A stretch of DNA of 64,000 nt from Nitrospira sp. (GCA_009594995.1 VOPR01000004.1:1-64000), one strand, 5' to 3'; positions 1-8,915 are shown, counted from the first letter of the stretch. The notes: generated by a model not told the origin, from the sequence alone. Program-made: numbers and translations.

Positions 1-1
1 G

Positions 2-517
2 GCGGGACTGACGGCCGTCAACTATCGCTCGGAACCGTATAAGTTCCGCGAAGCCAGCGGATGCTCGCTGGGCAAGGTGTTCCAACCCTGCTCGGTGGAC
101 AAGCCGGAAAGCATTGCCACGCCGCTCATCGAAGCGCATGCGGGAGATCCCGTGCGTATCCATGTGTTCGGCGCGAGCAATGAACAGAATGGCATGTTCA
201 GTGTTGAGAAGCACGAGTGGCCGATTGAGCCGTTCATGCGCGGCGCCGATCAGATCAGCGTCGTGGAATTCTCAGCGTCGGAATCGCTGGATGCCTTCAT
301 CCCTGCCGCAGGCGGAAGCTTCCGTCTGCCGGGTGATTATGTGTGGAGCAATCAGCGTCTCCCCTATGCCCAGTCCGGGCAGTGGGGCCTGTTGAAGGTA
401 TTGCCCGCGGACGATCAACGGATCCTCCCGTTGAGCCAGCAGGCACCTTCGATCAAGCGGGCGGGGTCAGAGGCGGGAGATCCCATTGTCTCTCGTGCAT
501 CGAACCCCATCCAGTAG
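2..517 (+). CDS. C-terminal part of a cupredoxin-like / multicopper-oxidase-type protein (5' end outside window)
   Basis: The frame is open from the first bases of the window, so this is the last 171 codons of a longer gene. The visible part includes HVFGASNEQNGMFSVEKHEWP, then a GDYVWSNQRLP segment and a hydrophobic GLLKV end. This resembles the final cupredoxin fold of periplasmic multicopper-oxidase-type proteins, where a DY-x-W-x-N loop precedes the last strand. The usual HCHxxxHxxxGM copper-ligand string is not present in the visible part, so catalytic copper sites would have to lie upstream or be missing. It ends before two strong hairpins and converges on the caspase gene. The family call is by resemblance only. 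Confidence 0.5.
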   Translation, partial: AGLTAVNYRSEPYKFREASGCSLGKVFQPCSVDKPESIATPLIEAHAGDPVRIHVFGASNEQNGMFSVEKHEWPIEPFMRGADQISVVEFSASESLDAFIPAAGGSFRLPGDYVWSNQRLPYAQSGQWGLLKVLPADDQRILPLSQQAPSIKRAGSEAGDPIVSRASNPIQ

Positions 518-525
518 GGTGAGGG

Positions 526-555
526 CGGCGGCCTCTCTTCACGGGGAGGCCGCCG
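526..555 (+). terminator. GC-rich hairpin after the cupredoxin-like gene
   Basis: A perfect 10-bp inverted repeat (arms 526-535 and 546-555, 10-nt loop) begins eight bases after the stop codon at 517. No T-run follows. With the next hairpin it probably forms a tandem terminator between two convergent genes. Confidence 0.5.
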
Positions 556-585
556 TGTGGATGCAGTGCCGGTCCTAATCACCAG

Positions 586-619
586 ACTGCGGGAGAGTCC
601 ACGAGGGCTCTCCCGCAGT
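586..619. terminator. 12-bp perfect hairpin between convergent genes
   Basis: The arms ACTGCGGGAGAG (586-597) and CTCTCCCGCAGT (608-619) pair perfectly around a 10-nt loop and are followed by TGTGTTT on the plus strand. The hairpin sits between the stop codons of two convergent genes, so a shared terminator is the simplest reading. Confidence 0.6.
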
Positions 620-644
620 TGTGTTTCCTACCCAGCGACGTTCT

Positions 645-2876
645 TTACGGTTCCACCTGAATAGTTAGGGATGCCGCGGTCCAGTCCGCAGCTGAGGCAG
701 CTTGCCCTGCCGGTGCGGTCGCTTGCGCGACGGCGGGTGTGAGGTGTGTGTTCGTCTGGGGCTGAGCGGGGGGAGGCAGAGGCGCAGGAGCGTCAGGCGC
801 CTGAGTTGGAGGGGCAGCCGGTTGGCTGGTCAATGCCGCGGGAGTCGGATCATAGACCGAGGACAGGCCGCGTGTGGCGATACGGCTCAAGTCCTGACGA
901 AGGTTCGTGACGCTGGATGTGACGACCGATCGAGTAGTCACCATGGCCGTGGCTACGGCGCCCTGGGATGACGTGGCTGTGACCCGCTGGCGGATGGCTT
1001 GCGCGGTTTCGAGATCCGTCGACGCAAAGACATGGACCGTGTCGGTGCCGGCCGGCGGCGCATAATCCCAATGGAATCCGGCATGGTTGCCGGATTGCAG
1101 CGAGTCCGGAATCGTCACCACGTCTCCGGCCCGCACCCGGCCTTCCGGATAGAACGAGGGCTGCTGATGTTTAGTGGGAAACAGGAGATTCAGGTGGCCT
1201 TCCGAATCCACGTCCACGATCGTCAGGTAGCTGTCGGCGGTCGCCTGGATTTCCAACTGCAGGCTGTTGCTGGCCGTGCGTGGTTCGCCTTCACGTCGGA
1301 TGCGGTACTGCGCCGGCTGTGTGTCTGCGACCACGGCGATGCCGCGGGCCAGGCGGCGAAGTGTGCCGGCGATCCGCACGTCGACTTTGATCTGTGCCGA
1401 GGGATTGTCGAGGGTCAAAAGATCAGTGGCGTTGGCGGAGCGGGACAAGACCAGCGCGAGTCCTGAGCCCCACTGTGCGTTATCCAGGGCAAACGAACTA
1501 ACGAGCTGAAGTCCATCGGCTGAATACAACTGTAACTGGTTCCCCTTTACATCGACCAGAAATTGCGCCGGCTGACCCGGCTCGACGATTTGGACTTCGC
1601 GACCCTGCTCACGCAGCACCTGCTCGATTTTTTCACGGCGATCCTTTGGAATATCCAACAGGCGAACGGGTACTCGTTCCGGCGATGCTGCCGGCAGGAA
1701 TGCCACGGCGCGTGAGCCGGGAGCAATCGTTACTGCGGTCGCCTGTGGTGTGGCGACTGCATCCCTTCCACGCATCTGCGTCACGGTGAACAGCCCGAGC
1801 GATTTCCCCGGTTCGAAATGAGTTTCGTTGGGCGGATACAGGGCCCAGGTCGATCCCGGCGTCGCTCCGAGCAGGATGCCGTTCAGCAGGAGTGCCTCTC
1901 CGCTCTTCTGCGGTTTCACCTCGATCCAGGGCAAACGGGCAGTCCCCAACGCACTCACTCCATTTGCTGGCTCCGAGGGCGCGGGCAGCAGCGGCGCATC
2001 CATCAGTGCGGGCGGGGCCTCTAGTTGTGGCTCCGGCATCGAGATCCGGCCGAAGTGCGATTGGATACGTTTCATCTCCCGTTCCACCCCGGAAAAAATG
2101 TCTCGCGGCGAGGCGGAGGGACCGGCTGTTCCCATACTGCGAGACAGGGAATAGGAAAAGAACCCGTGGTAGCGTCCGCCCACCGGCCCGTCGAGGGCCT
2201 CCTGGTTGGCGGCGGCGCCGGTCATGAGGACATAGCGGGTAGCCGTGACGGGCACAACCTGACGGGTCTGGACTCCGGAAGGGCGGTACAGTTCCGTCCT
2301 TGTGTCCTTCGGGACTGAACGCGTGAGGATGTCGAGCGAACGGGTCGCCGTACCAGAGTGACAGGAGTCGAGTACGATCAAGATGCTGCGTGCTTTCAGT
2401 CGTGCGACGATGGCCTCGAGTTCATCATCGGTAATGTCGGGAACGCCCTGGGTGCGCCCGTCGTGCGGGACTAGCGTTTCGTCAAGATGGTCGTCGGTTT
2501 CATCGCCGTTGAGGTCTTCGACCTGAGATCCGTGGCCTGAGTAATGGACATAAACCATGTCCGAGGGACCGGCTTCCTGCACTAACCGTTCAAATGCCCC
2601 TAAGATGCCGGTGCGGGTGGCGGCCTGGTCCGTGAGCATCGTGACGTGTTGCGGCTGAAAGCCCCACCGCGTGGTGAGGACCTGCCGCATGGTCTCGATA
2701 TCGTTGAGTGAGCCATTGAGGGTTGGCAGCACCTGGTAACGATTGATGCCGATCAACAACGCCCGTTTGATCCCTGCAGGCGGCGGGTCGGCGGCCCGAC
2801 TCGGCGATGGGGGAGCCACGAGCATGGCAATAAGGGCGAGGCTCAGGATAGCTGTTCTGGAGGAACGGTGCGTCAT
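645..2876 (-). CDS. Exported caspase-like (peptidase C14) protein with C-terminal DUF4384-like domain
   Basis: 743 residues from the ATG at 2876. That start is preferred over an in-frame one at 2948 because it begins directly with a signal peptide (about residues 1-29, cleavage after SRA). The caspase fold covers about residues 37-280: a KRALLIGINRY first strand, the catalytic His in HYSGHGS (H115) and the catalytic Cys in LDSCHSG (C172). Both dyad residues are intact. A DUF4384-like beta domain (SYLTIVDVDSEGHLNLLFP) follows at about 560-650, then a Pro/Ala/Gln-rich tail. It lies 49 bp downstream of an anti-sigma gene in the same direction, so it is probably part of a signal-responsive operon. 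Family knowledge predicts a cysteine endopeptidase cutting after Arg/Lys or Asp; the export signal would place it in the periplasm or outside. Confidence 0.85.
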   Translation of the reverse strand: MTHRSSRTAILSLALIAMLVAPPSPSRAADPPPAGIKRALLIGINRYQVLPTLNGSLNDIETMRQVLTTRWGFQPQHVTMLTDQAATRTGILGAFERLVQEAGPSDMVYVHYSGHGSQVEDLNGDETDDHLDETLVPHDGRTQGVPDITDDELEAIVARLKARSILIVLDSCHSGTATRSLDILTRSVPKDTRTELYRPSGVQTRQVVPVTATRYVLMTGAAANQEALDGPVGGRYHGFFSYSLSRSMGTAGPSASPRDIFSGVEREMKRIQSHFGRISMPEPQLEAPPALMDAPLLPAPSEPANGVSALGTARLPWIEVKPQKSGEALLLNGILLGATPGSTWALYPPNETHFEPGKSLGLFTVTQMRGRDAVATPQATAVTIAPGSRAVAFLPAASPERVPVRLLDIPKDRREKIEQVLREQGREVQIVEPGQPAQFLVDVKGNQLQLYSADGLQLVSSFALDNAQWGSGLALVLSRSANATDLLTLDNPSAQIKVDVRIAGTLRRLARGIAVVADTQPAQYRIRREGEPRTASNSLQLEIQATADSYLTIVDVDSEGHLNLLFPTKHQQPSFYPEGRVRAGDVVTIPDSLQSGNHAGFHWDYAPPAGTDTVHVFASTDLETAQAIRQRVTATSSQGAVATAMVTTRSVVTSSVTNLRQDLSRIATRGLSSVYDPTPAALTSQPAAPPTQAPDAPAPLPPPAQPQTNTHLTPAVAQATAPAGQAASAADWTAASLTIQVEP

Positions 2877-2925
2877 ATACGGCCCTCGTGTCGCAATGGG
2901 TAAGTCGCGCGCTCTCCAAAAAGGT

Positions 2926-3603
2926 TCACGGTGCGAGCCGCTCCGCACGTCGAATCACATCGGACTGCTGTCGCAGGGTGTGGAGTTGCTGGTCGAGGGA
3001 ACGTGTCTCCGTCGAAGGCATTTCAATGGTGTAGCGCCCATCGGCAGTCGGCCCATCGACAAGCCGGCCGTTCAACGCCAGGATGGTTGCACGGATGCGC
3101 GCTTCCGAGGTCGATTCCTGAAAGACGAGGACGACTCGAGTGGTGGTCGGCTGGATTCCGCGGGCGACGATGTGGCCCGGCGGCGGGGCAGTCTGTTCGC
3201 CGGCGGTCCAGAGGAGGAGGGTGAGTTGGCCGATCAGGAGCGTCGCTGCCAGCGCAGGGATCCAGCGTGGGGCGAACAGACGGCGGAACCACTGCTCCAC
3301 GGATTCCGCGGCGCCTTTCCCAGGCTGTGATTGTGGCGTTGAGGGCGGAGTCATTCCCTCGGCGCGAATACGGTCCATCACCTGCTGCTGGACGCGCAGT
3401 TCCGGCGAAGCCTCTTCCAGAAAGGCGGTCTTCATGGGGATGCGCAGTCGGGTCAGATGGTCCAGTTCGGTCCGGCACTCGGCACAGGTGGCGAGGTGTT
3501 CGTCCACCGCCCGCCGCTCGGATTCCTTGAGGGTCCCGGTCAGATACCAGGGCAGCAGGGTGGCCGTCGGGTGCGCCGGGGCTAGATCGTGGCGCGTCGT
3601 CAT
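2926..3603 (-). CDS. Membrane-anchored zinc-finger anti-sigma factor with propeptide-like periplasmic domain
   Basis: 225 residues. A cytoplasmic anti-sigma zinc finger is visible as H36-x3-C40-x2-C43 (HLATCAEC). A proline-rich linker leads to one membrane span at about 114-135 (WIPALAATLLIGQLTLLLW). The outer part (about 150-225) reads VVLVFQE...GRLVDGPTADGRYTIEMP...LR, a beta-alpha-beta pattern like the ferredoxin-like prodomains of secreted proteases. Its ATG overlaps the stop codon of the sigma-factor gene (ATGA at 3600-3603), so the two are translationally coupled. It should hold the sigma factor inactive at the inner membrane until an envelope signal releases it. The anti-sigma role is well supported; the nature of the outer domain is inference. 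Confidence 0.85.
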   Translation of the reverse strand: MTTRHDLAPAHPTATLLPWYLTGTLKESERRAVDEHLATCAECRTELDHLTRLRIPMKTAFLEEASPELRVQQQVMDRIRAEGMTPPSTPQSQPGKGAAESVEQWFRRLFAPRWIPALAATLLIGQLTLLLWTAGEQTAPPPGHIVARGIQPTTTRVVLVFQESTSEARIRATILALNGRLVDGPTADGRYTIEMPSTETRSLDQQLHTLRQQSDVIRRAERLAP

Positions 3604-4184
3604 AGGACAGACTCCCTGGACAGCATCCGGTCCATATGCCGTTTCAACTGTTGTTTGGCATAGAACACGCGGGTCTTGACCGTATTCTCGGGGATGGTGA
3701 GGAGCAGCGCAATTTCCTCGTAGGGCAGCTCTTCATAGAAGACCAGCCGCAAGATTTCCTGGTGTTCGGCAGAGAGTTTCGAGAGCGCCTGGCGCGTCAC
3801 CACCCCGAGTTGCTCGCGTTGGATCCCGTCGATAGGGGTTTCCTGCTGGCTCGGCAGATCGGGGGCGTCGTCAAGGGGGGCGGTGGATTGGTCGATCTTG
3901 CCGTGACGTCTGACCGCGTCGAGTGCTTTGTGGCGCGCGATGCCGAAAATCCATGTGGAGACGCGTGATTGGTGCGTAAAGGTGCAGGCGCCCCGCCACA
4001 GCGCGAGCATCACTTCTCCGACGACCTCTTCGGCCAGAGACGCATCCCGGACGAAGGTGCGGATGTAGTGATAGACGCGCTTTTCGTAGAGCCGGTACAG
4101 GGTGTCGAACGCTTGCGTGTCTCCGGTCGCCACTCGCGCCACCAGCGTGCCTTCCAGTGCGTTATGCCCGTGAGTCGCGTCCAT
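3600..4184 (-). CDS. ECF-family RNA polymerase sigma factor
   Basis: 194 residues from the ATG at 4184 (MDATHGHN); an in-frame start 20 codons earlier adds only a non-conserved Arg-rich stretch. Region 2 is seen as DTLYRLYEKRVYHYIRTFV...STWIFGIARHKALDAVRR, and region 4 as LSAEHQEILRLVFYEELPYEEIA...NTVKTRVFYAKQQLK, the helix-turn-helix that reads the -35 element. No region 3 is present, as expected for ECF sigma factors. It overlaps its cognate anti-sigma gene by four bases, and a caspase-like protease gene follows. The regulon is unknown, but the operon layout suggests that the caspase gene is autoregulated with it. Confidence 0.93.
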   Translation of the reverse strand: MDATHGHNALEGTLVARVATGDTQAFDTLYRLYEKRVYHYIRTFVRDASLAEEVVGEVMLALWRGACTFTHQSRVSTWIFGIARHKALDAVRRHGKIDQSTAPLDDAPDLPSQQETPIDGIQREQLGVVTRQALSKLSAEHQEILRLVFYEELPYEEIALLLTIPENTVKTRVFYAKQQLKRHMDRMLSRESVL

Positions 4185-4360
4185 GAGCGTGTATGTTCGA
4201 GAAAAATGCGCCACCTGTCCCGATCGGCGTCTCTGCTGTAGCATAGAAACCGTCAGGCCCTCAATAGCCGCCCCCGTTGACCCACCAGGGATCTGCGGCC
4301 TACAATCCTTGAACCTTCCCCGGATCGCGGCGACAGACGGATGGACGGTGAGGTGAAATC

Positions 4361-6019
4361 ATGAATCGACACGACAAGTCGCCCTTGCGCTTCACGGGAC
4401 AGCATGCGGGAATCCTCGCATTGTTGCCCTTTCTGCTTCTGGCCTCCTGCGCCGCTGCCCCCTTTCTCATCCCGGCCGGAATTGAGTTTGCCCGCAATCT
4501 GCTGGTGACGGGCAATAAAAACTACGGCGGGAAGTATTCTGACGACATGAACCGGCTCATGGTGCGGCTGACCACGCCTTATGTGGCGATGGGCTTGCCG
4601 ATGGGCACCTCGCCCGCCGCGCTCGTACCTCCTGCGATGTTGCAGCAGCAACAACAGGCGATGATGAATCAGATGGGCGCCCAGCAAGGCATGTCCGGGC
4701 AATATGGGATGGGTGGATACGGCGGGTATGTCGATCCGTACAATCCGACCGGCGCGATGCCGGGCGCCGGCTATCCCCCGGGTGGCTATGGTCAGCAGGC
4801 CTATGGGTATGGCGGCATGTCGGGCTACGGCGGAGTCGGCGGGTATGGCAGCATGCAAAGTTCGCCCTACGGTTACCAGGGGCAGATGGGGGGCTATGCG
4901 GATCCGAACAACCCCTATGCGTCGATGCCGGGCATGAATGTGCAGGCTCCGGCCTATGGAATGAGTCAGTATGGTGGCCAATACGGGGCTCAATATGGCG
5001 GGCAATTCGGCGGCCAGTATGGCGGGCAGATGGGCGGGTTCCCGCCACAACCTGGCTATCCTGGCGCACAAGGACTGCCGCCACAGCCCGGTTATCCGGC
5101 TGCCGCGCCGGGCATGGCGGCGGCCCCGGCCCCCGGGTATCCTCCGCAAGGTATGCAGGGCTACGGTCAGCAGCCGGTGCAGCCGGGGATGTATCAACAA
5201 CCGATGGATCCCTATCAACAGCAGGCCATGCAAGGCTACCAGCAGCAATCGATGCAGCAGGGGGCCATGGCCGGCTACCAGCAACAGGCGATGCAGCAAG
5301 GGGTGCCGGGTGGATATCAGCAGCAGCTGACGCAAGGGTATCAGCAACCGGTTGCTGCGCAGCCCTATGCGTATCAGGGACAGGCGCCCTCCGTGGGCGT
5401 TGGGTATCCCGGGCAGATCTATCCCCGCTCTGTGCCTGGCCCTGTTGAGCCGGTCACGTTGGACGTGGCCCTGATTCGTCAGGTGAATAGCGCCACAGGT
5501 AAGCAGGTGACGCTGATACAGGACGGCGAGACGCTCAAAGACGGGCCTGATGGTGATCGGTTCAAGCTGGTCGTGCGGACCAACTGTGAGTGTTTCGTCT
5601 ATGTGGTGTCGATTGACGGTTCGGGATGGGCACAGGCCGTGTTTCCCCTGGCCAACGGCACGGTGACGAATCCGCTCAAGCCTGAGGTGGAACAGGCGTT
5701 CCCCGATGGTCCGTACTGGTTTACGCTGGATCAGATCAAGGGCGTCGAGACGTTATTTCTCGTCGCGTCGCCCGCGCGGAGAACCGACCTTGAGGAAAGC
5801 CTCGCGCAACTCGCCGGGCAACAGCGGCCGGCGCCGCAATCCACTGCGCAGGTTGAGGAACCGGCCGTGATTCCCAACGGCTTTGGTAAAGTGCAGGCCG
5901 GTCATGCAACGCAGGTGCGTGACGAAGCGCAGCAGACGGTTCAAGTGACGGCACTCTCCTACGTGGCGGCGAAACCGGGCGATGACGTGCGCGTGACCCG
6001 GTGGTTCAAACATCAATAG
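4361..6019 (+). CDS. Lipoprotein with long Q/G/Y-rich segment and DUF4384-like domain
   Basis: 552 residues. The signal peptide ends in the lipobox LLASC (Cys30). Residues about 90-345 are low complexity: first YGGQYG / GGYG repeats, then Q-rich GYQQQAMQQG-like repeats. Residues about 365-500 look like a DUF4384 domain (FKLVVRTNCECFVYVVSIDGSGWAQAVFP), the same type of domain that ends the caspase-like protein across the intergenic region. The gene is divergent from the sigma operon, with 176 bp between start codons, and the next gene starts 24 bp downstream, so those two are probably cotranscribed. The repeat region could form a flexible or self-associating surface segment; function is otherwise unknown. 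Confidence 0.75.
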   Translation: MNRHDKSPLRFTGQHAGILALLPFLLLASCAAAPFLIPAGIEFARNLLVTGNKNYGGKYSDDMNRLMVRLTTPYVAMGLPMGTSPAALVPPAMLQQQQQAMMNQMGAQQGMSGQYGMGGYGGYVDPYNPTGAMPGAGYPPGGYGQQAYGYGGMSGYGGVGGYGSMQSSPYGYQGQMGGYADPNNPYASMPGMNVQAPAYGMSQYGGQYGAQYGGQFGGQYGGQMGGFPPQPGYPGAQGLPPQPGYPAAAPGMAAAPAPGYPPQGMQGYGQQPVQPGMYQQPMDPYQQQAMQGYQQQSMQQGAMAGYQQQAMQQGVPGGYQQQLTQGYQQPVAAQPYAYQGQAPSVGVGYPGQIYPRSVPGPVEPVTLDVALIRQVNSATGKQVTLIQDGETLKDGPDGDRFKLVVRTNCECFVYVVSIDGSGWAQAVFPLANGTVTNPLKPEVEQAFPDGPYWFTLDQIKGVETLFLVASPARRTDLEESLAQLAGQQRPAPQSTAQVEEPAVIPNGFGKVQAGHATQVRDEAQQTVQVTALSYVAAKPGDDVRVTRWFKHQ

Positions 6020-6042
6020 GTAGAACGCGTGGCACGGAGCGT

Positions 6043-6981
6043 ATGAACATCAGGCGCCTGGCTAGGCTATCAATAGTCGTGCTGGTCGTGACGCTGCCTG
6101 TAGGGTTGCCTGGTTTCCTGCAGGGGCAGGTGTTTCCTCCGCGCTCCAGCACCCCTTCGGTTCCCGCCCAACCCAACCTTTCGTCGCCCGGACAGCCTCA
6201 GATGATGCCGCAAGGCCAGCCTCCGCCGGGCGGGCCGCCGCCTCGCTATCAAGCCGCTCCGCCGGGGCCCTTGAGCAAGACGATCCCGCTGGCCTTGCTC
6301 CTGGGTGGTGACCTGTCGAAGTCATTCGTGCAGCTGACCAATCTGCGTGGGCAGGTGGATTCGAATTTCACGATCGGTCGCAGTCTGGCAGGTCGCTTCA
6401 CGGTTCCACCCTACGTGCATGAAGCTTCCAATGGGGCGCGTGTCTATGTGCACGCCAATGGACTGTCGAATCCTCCGGTGGTTAAATCGGAGGGGACCGA
6501 GTTACACCTTGAGTTTCATTTCCCTTCGCTACAGTTCAAAACCTACTACCGGGACTACTCGCCGGAGGGAGATCAGTCGGTGGGTGATACGGTGGGCGAA
6601 AATGCGATCGTGGATATTTTTATCATCCCGACGACGAACCATCAGGGCTTTCCCACCTACCAGGCGGTACGCGCCGGGTTCCGCGGGACACTGAAGCCGC
6701 AGGACAAATGCGTATATTGGTTCGATGTGGTGTTTCCGATTAACATCTGCGACGTGTCGAAAAAATATCTCGACAGTTTGGGGAATGCGATTGAAACCGG
6801 TGTGCGGGAAGCCCTGAGCCATCCGCAAACGAGAACTCAGTTCGATCAGGTCGTGTGGCAGACGCTCAGGATGGATCTGCTCATGCAGGCCGGCATCAAC
6901 CCGATGAGCCCTGCGCAGATTCAGGTGATCGAAGCCTCCTTCCACGGCACCGACTATGTCGTAAAATACGTGCCTCGCTGA
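6043..6981 (+). CDS. Exported protein of unknown function with Pro/Gln-rich linker
   Basis: 312 residues from the ATG at 6043, just after the stop of the preceding lipoprotein gene; a longer in-frame start would overlap that gene and lacks a signal peptide. A signal peptide (about 1-29, ending LQGQ) is followed by a Pro/Gln-rich stretch (about 30-80) and a folded domain with no motif I recognise (e.g. YRDYSPEGDQSVGDTVGEN, VFPINICDVSKKYLDSLG). It converges on the next gene with only 12 bp between stop codons. Likely a partner of the upstream lipoprotein in the same transcript. Confidence 0.6.
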   Translation: MNIRRLARLSIVVLVVTLPVGLPGFLQGQVFPPRSSTPSVPAQPNLSSPGQPQMMPQGQPPPGGPPPRYQAAPPGPLSKTIPLALLLGGDLSKSFVQLTNLRGQVDSNFTIGRSLAGRFTVPPYVHEASNGARVYVHANGLSNPPVVKSEGTELHLEFHFPSLQFKTYYRDYSPEGDQSVGDTVGENAIVDIFIIPTTNHQGFPTYQAVRAGFRGTLKPQDKCVYWFDVVFPINICDVSKKYLDSLGNAIETGVREALSHPQTRTQFDQVVWQTLRMDLLMQAGINPMSPAQIQVIEASFHGTDYVVKYVPR

Positions 6982-6993
6982 AACCTCCGCTGC

Positions 6994-7914
6994 TTACCTG
7001 ACATTGCTGATGATCTCCTCCTGGGCGCTCTTCCGCTTGCCGGATATGCAACATGGGGCGGCCATTGGAGGTGGAACCGCTTGCTTCAAGACACAGTGGC
7101 CGTTTGTGCCGGCCGTGGCCGGTTTGACGAAGGTAAAGGCCTGGCAGATTCCCTCCGCCGCGCAGGCGGTACGACACATTTCAGCGGTCTGGACCAGCCG
7201 CTGCGCATAGTCGCCGCCGGGACGGTTGCTGTCATACTCCAAATGGAACTGCTCGTTCTGAGCTGCCAGTATGGCTTGGGTGAGTTGCACGGCCGTTTGG
7301 CGTTGCGAGATGAGTGACTGGAGATTGATCATGCTCAGCTCGCTCCCTGACCCGGTCGCGCCGGAGGCTCCGGCTCCTGTTCGATACGATGATGTGATGG
7401 TCGAAGATCCGGCCGGAACTGTGGCGCCCGCGATGCCATTACCAAACCTAACCGTCCCGCTTTCAGGTATGAATTGATAATGACGCTTGACCCGTTGCGC
7501 GTCGCGCGGGCGTATCCCGCTTACGGAGCCGATTGCGTCCAGTGCCCGGCCATCCGGCAGGAGCAGCAGCACGTGAGGTTGATCGTTCTGCTCGGCAAAG
7601 ATCAGCGCGAAGGGGGCTGAGAGATCGATGTCATGGGTCGTGTGATCGGCGGCTATTAGAATCGGTGCGTGCTCCGCCGACAACAGTTGCATCTGAGCAT
7701 CCTGCGTCTGCTCGACGCGATACGAACCGGCCGGAGTCACCCTCTCTGTTCCATCGGTTGAGATGAAGTGTAGCGGCCTCTCAAGATCGATCGAGGGTGG
7801 CTCATGAACTTCGCGGGCGCTGAGCGAACCGGTAGACGGGGCTTCCTGCGGAAACGCACAGGCACTGAAGAGCAGACAGGCCGTAAGCGCGGCAACAGTT
7901 AGGTCATGACGCAT
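6994..7914 (-). CDS. Lipoprotein with RPLHF-type beta domain and PAN/Apple-like domain
   Basis: 306 residues from the ATG at 7914 (MRHDLTVAALTACLLFSAC), with lipobox LFSAC. Residues about 40-140 (DLERPLHFISTDGTERVTPA ... VLLLLPDGRALDA) match, segment by segment, the C-terminal part of the protein at 16052-17389 (TIDRPLHVTTAAG...VLTPGTYDV...LILLIPDGRRFDA). The C-terminal part has a Cys pattern and the AEMCRTACAAEGICQAFTFV motif typical of PAN/Apple domains, which bind proteins or carbohydrates. It is the last gene of the long minus-strand run of exported proteins. Surface attachment and ligand binding are inferred from the family. Confidence 0.65.
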   Translation of the reverse strand: MRHDLTVAALTACLLFSACAFPQEAPSTGSLSAREVHEPPSIDLERPLHFISTDGTERVTPAGSYRVEQTQDAQMQLLSAEHAPILIAADHTTHDIDLSAPFALIFAEQNDQPHVLLLLPDGRALDAIGSVSGIRPRDAQRVKRHYQFIPESGTVRFGNGIAGATVPAGSSTITSSYRTGAGASGATGSGSELSMINLQSLISQRQTAVQLTQAILAAQNEQFHLEYDSNRPGGDYAQRLVQTAEMCRTACAAEGICQAFTFVKPATAGTNGHCVLKQAVPPPMAAPCCISGKRKSAQEEIISNVR

Positions 7915-8369
7915 GGTGGTTTCCTCTTCTGTATCCAAGAGCCTCTGCCGGCAACGATCACTGCGAAGACCCGTTACTTTTACATGTGAAGAAATGCTGC
8001 TTCATTTGAGATGTCAGAAAGGAATGTGTTTACGGTTCTGTTGAATCGCGTCTTGGTAGCCCGCCACAGTAAACTGGAGCCACTCACTCATACCGGAGGT
8101 ATTTGGAGAGGAAGCCCGGGCGTTCAAGCGCCACATCTTCTGGGCGCTTTGCGAACATGAGTTGCGTAGCAATCCGCTTCCCTCGACATCGATGTCGAGC
8201 GCTTCCGTTACCTTCTTCGTCGGACCGCCTTGAATTGTCCCACTATAGATGGGGCGGCCGCGTGCAGGTTGCGACGCGACCGCCGGAGAGTTATGCAGGC
8301 AGGAACGAACAGGTCTCCAGCCGGTCCGCACCGTCAACGACCTTTCCCGTGTTGCTTCACGCCCCCGCG
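7915..8369. other. Intergenic stretch without a supported gene
   Basis: About 455 bases between two minus-strand genes. A 107-codon minus-strand frame (8014-8337) and a plus-strand frame are open here. Neither has a signal peptide, a recognisable domain or a convincing ribosome binding site, so neither is called. No repeats or RNA genes recognised. Confidence 0.4.
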
Positions 8370-8825
8370 TTACTTGGCGGCCGGTTTTTTCACCAACTCC
8401 TTCACCACATCCGGCGTGAGGTCTGGCGGAACCGCTGATTCTTCATCGGATGCGGGTGCTTGTGCGTCAGTCCCGCGCCGTTGAACTCCGGCCATCCCGG
8501 CGGTGCCGAGCGTGTTGCCCTGCAAGCCTGGCATGACCCGGCTGCCGGCCGGTTTCCGGCAGTTGATCACCTGATTGGTATTGTTGTCGACGGTGCAACA
8601 GAGCATCGTCTCTCCGCCGCAAAACAGTACGTGAGTGTAGGGTCTGTTGCCGATGATGTCCTGCTGCATCTGATCGTTACAGGACGCGCCGAAGTTGGTA
8701 TTCAGGTCTTTGGTGTTGCAGTTCTGCCAGGAACTCTTCGGCCTTGCCGATGCGGGAGTGGGAAGCGTCACAGCCAGCGTGAGCAGACTGATCGCGCTGA
8801 TGAGGAACACTCGATCCTGTCTCAT
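8370..8825 (-). CDS. Small exported Cys-containing protein with QRRGT motif
   Basis: 151 residues; the start at 8825 has AAGGAGGT just upstream. A signal peptide (about 1-27, ASA cleavage) precedes a domain with six cysteines (NCNTKDLN..., FCGGETMLCCTV, NCRKP). The second half is proline/alanine-rich and carries VQRRGTDAQ, a version of the QERGV/RRGV motif found in neighbouring exported proteins. No known family recognised. The cysteines suggest disulfide bonds, which would fit the DsbA-like oxidoreductase encoded 4 kb away. Confidence 0.65.
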   Translation of the reverse strand: MRQDRVFLISAISLLTLAVTLPTPASARPKSSWQNCNTKDLNTNFGASCNDQMQQDIIGNRPYTHVLFCGGETMLCCTVDNNTNQVINCRKPAGSRVMPGLQGNTLGTAGMAGVQRRGTDAQAPASDEESAVPPDLTPDVVKELVKKPAAK

Positions 8826-8915
8826 AGAAACCTCCTTGATAGTGGATGATGAACCAACAATATTTTTCGGGGTTCAGCCCCATGTGTTGATAAGCCACTG
8901 CAACCGTCGTCTCGC

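Noticed and set aside
4253..5347. 364-codon open frame on the minus strand
   Set aside because: It is the antisense of the repetitive Q/G/Y-rich lipoprotein segment; its His/Leu/Arg-rich repeats mirror that low complexity and show no domain.
4361..5420. Possible CRISPR-like array in repetitive sequence
   Set aside because: The repeats are codon-scale Q/G/Y coding repeats, not evenly spaced repeat-spacer units; no cas genes seen.
8014..8337. 107-codon minus-strand frame in an intergenic region
   Set aside because: No recognisable domain or signal peptide and no good ribosome binding site; a plus-strand frame overlaps it equally well.
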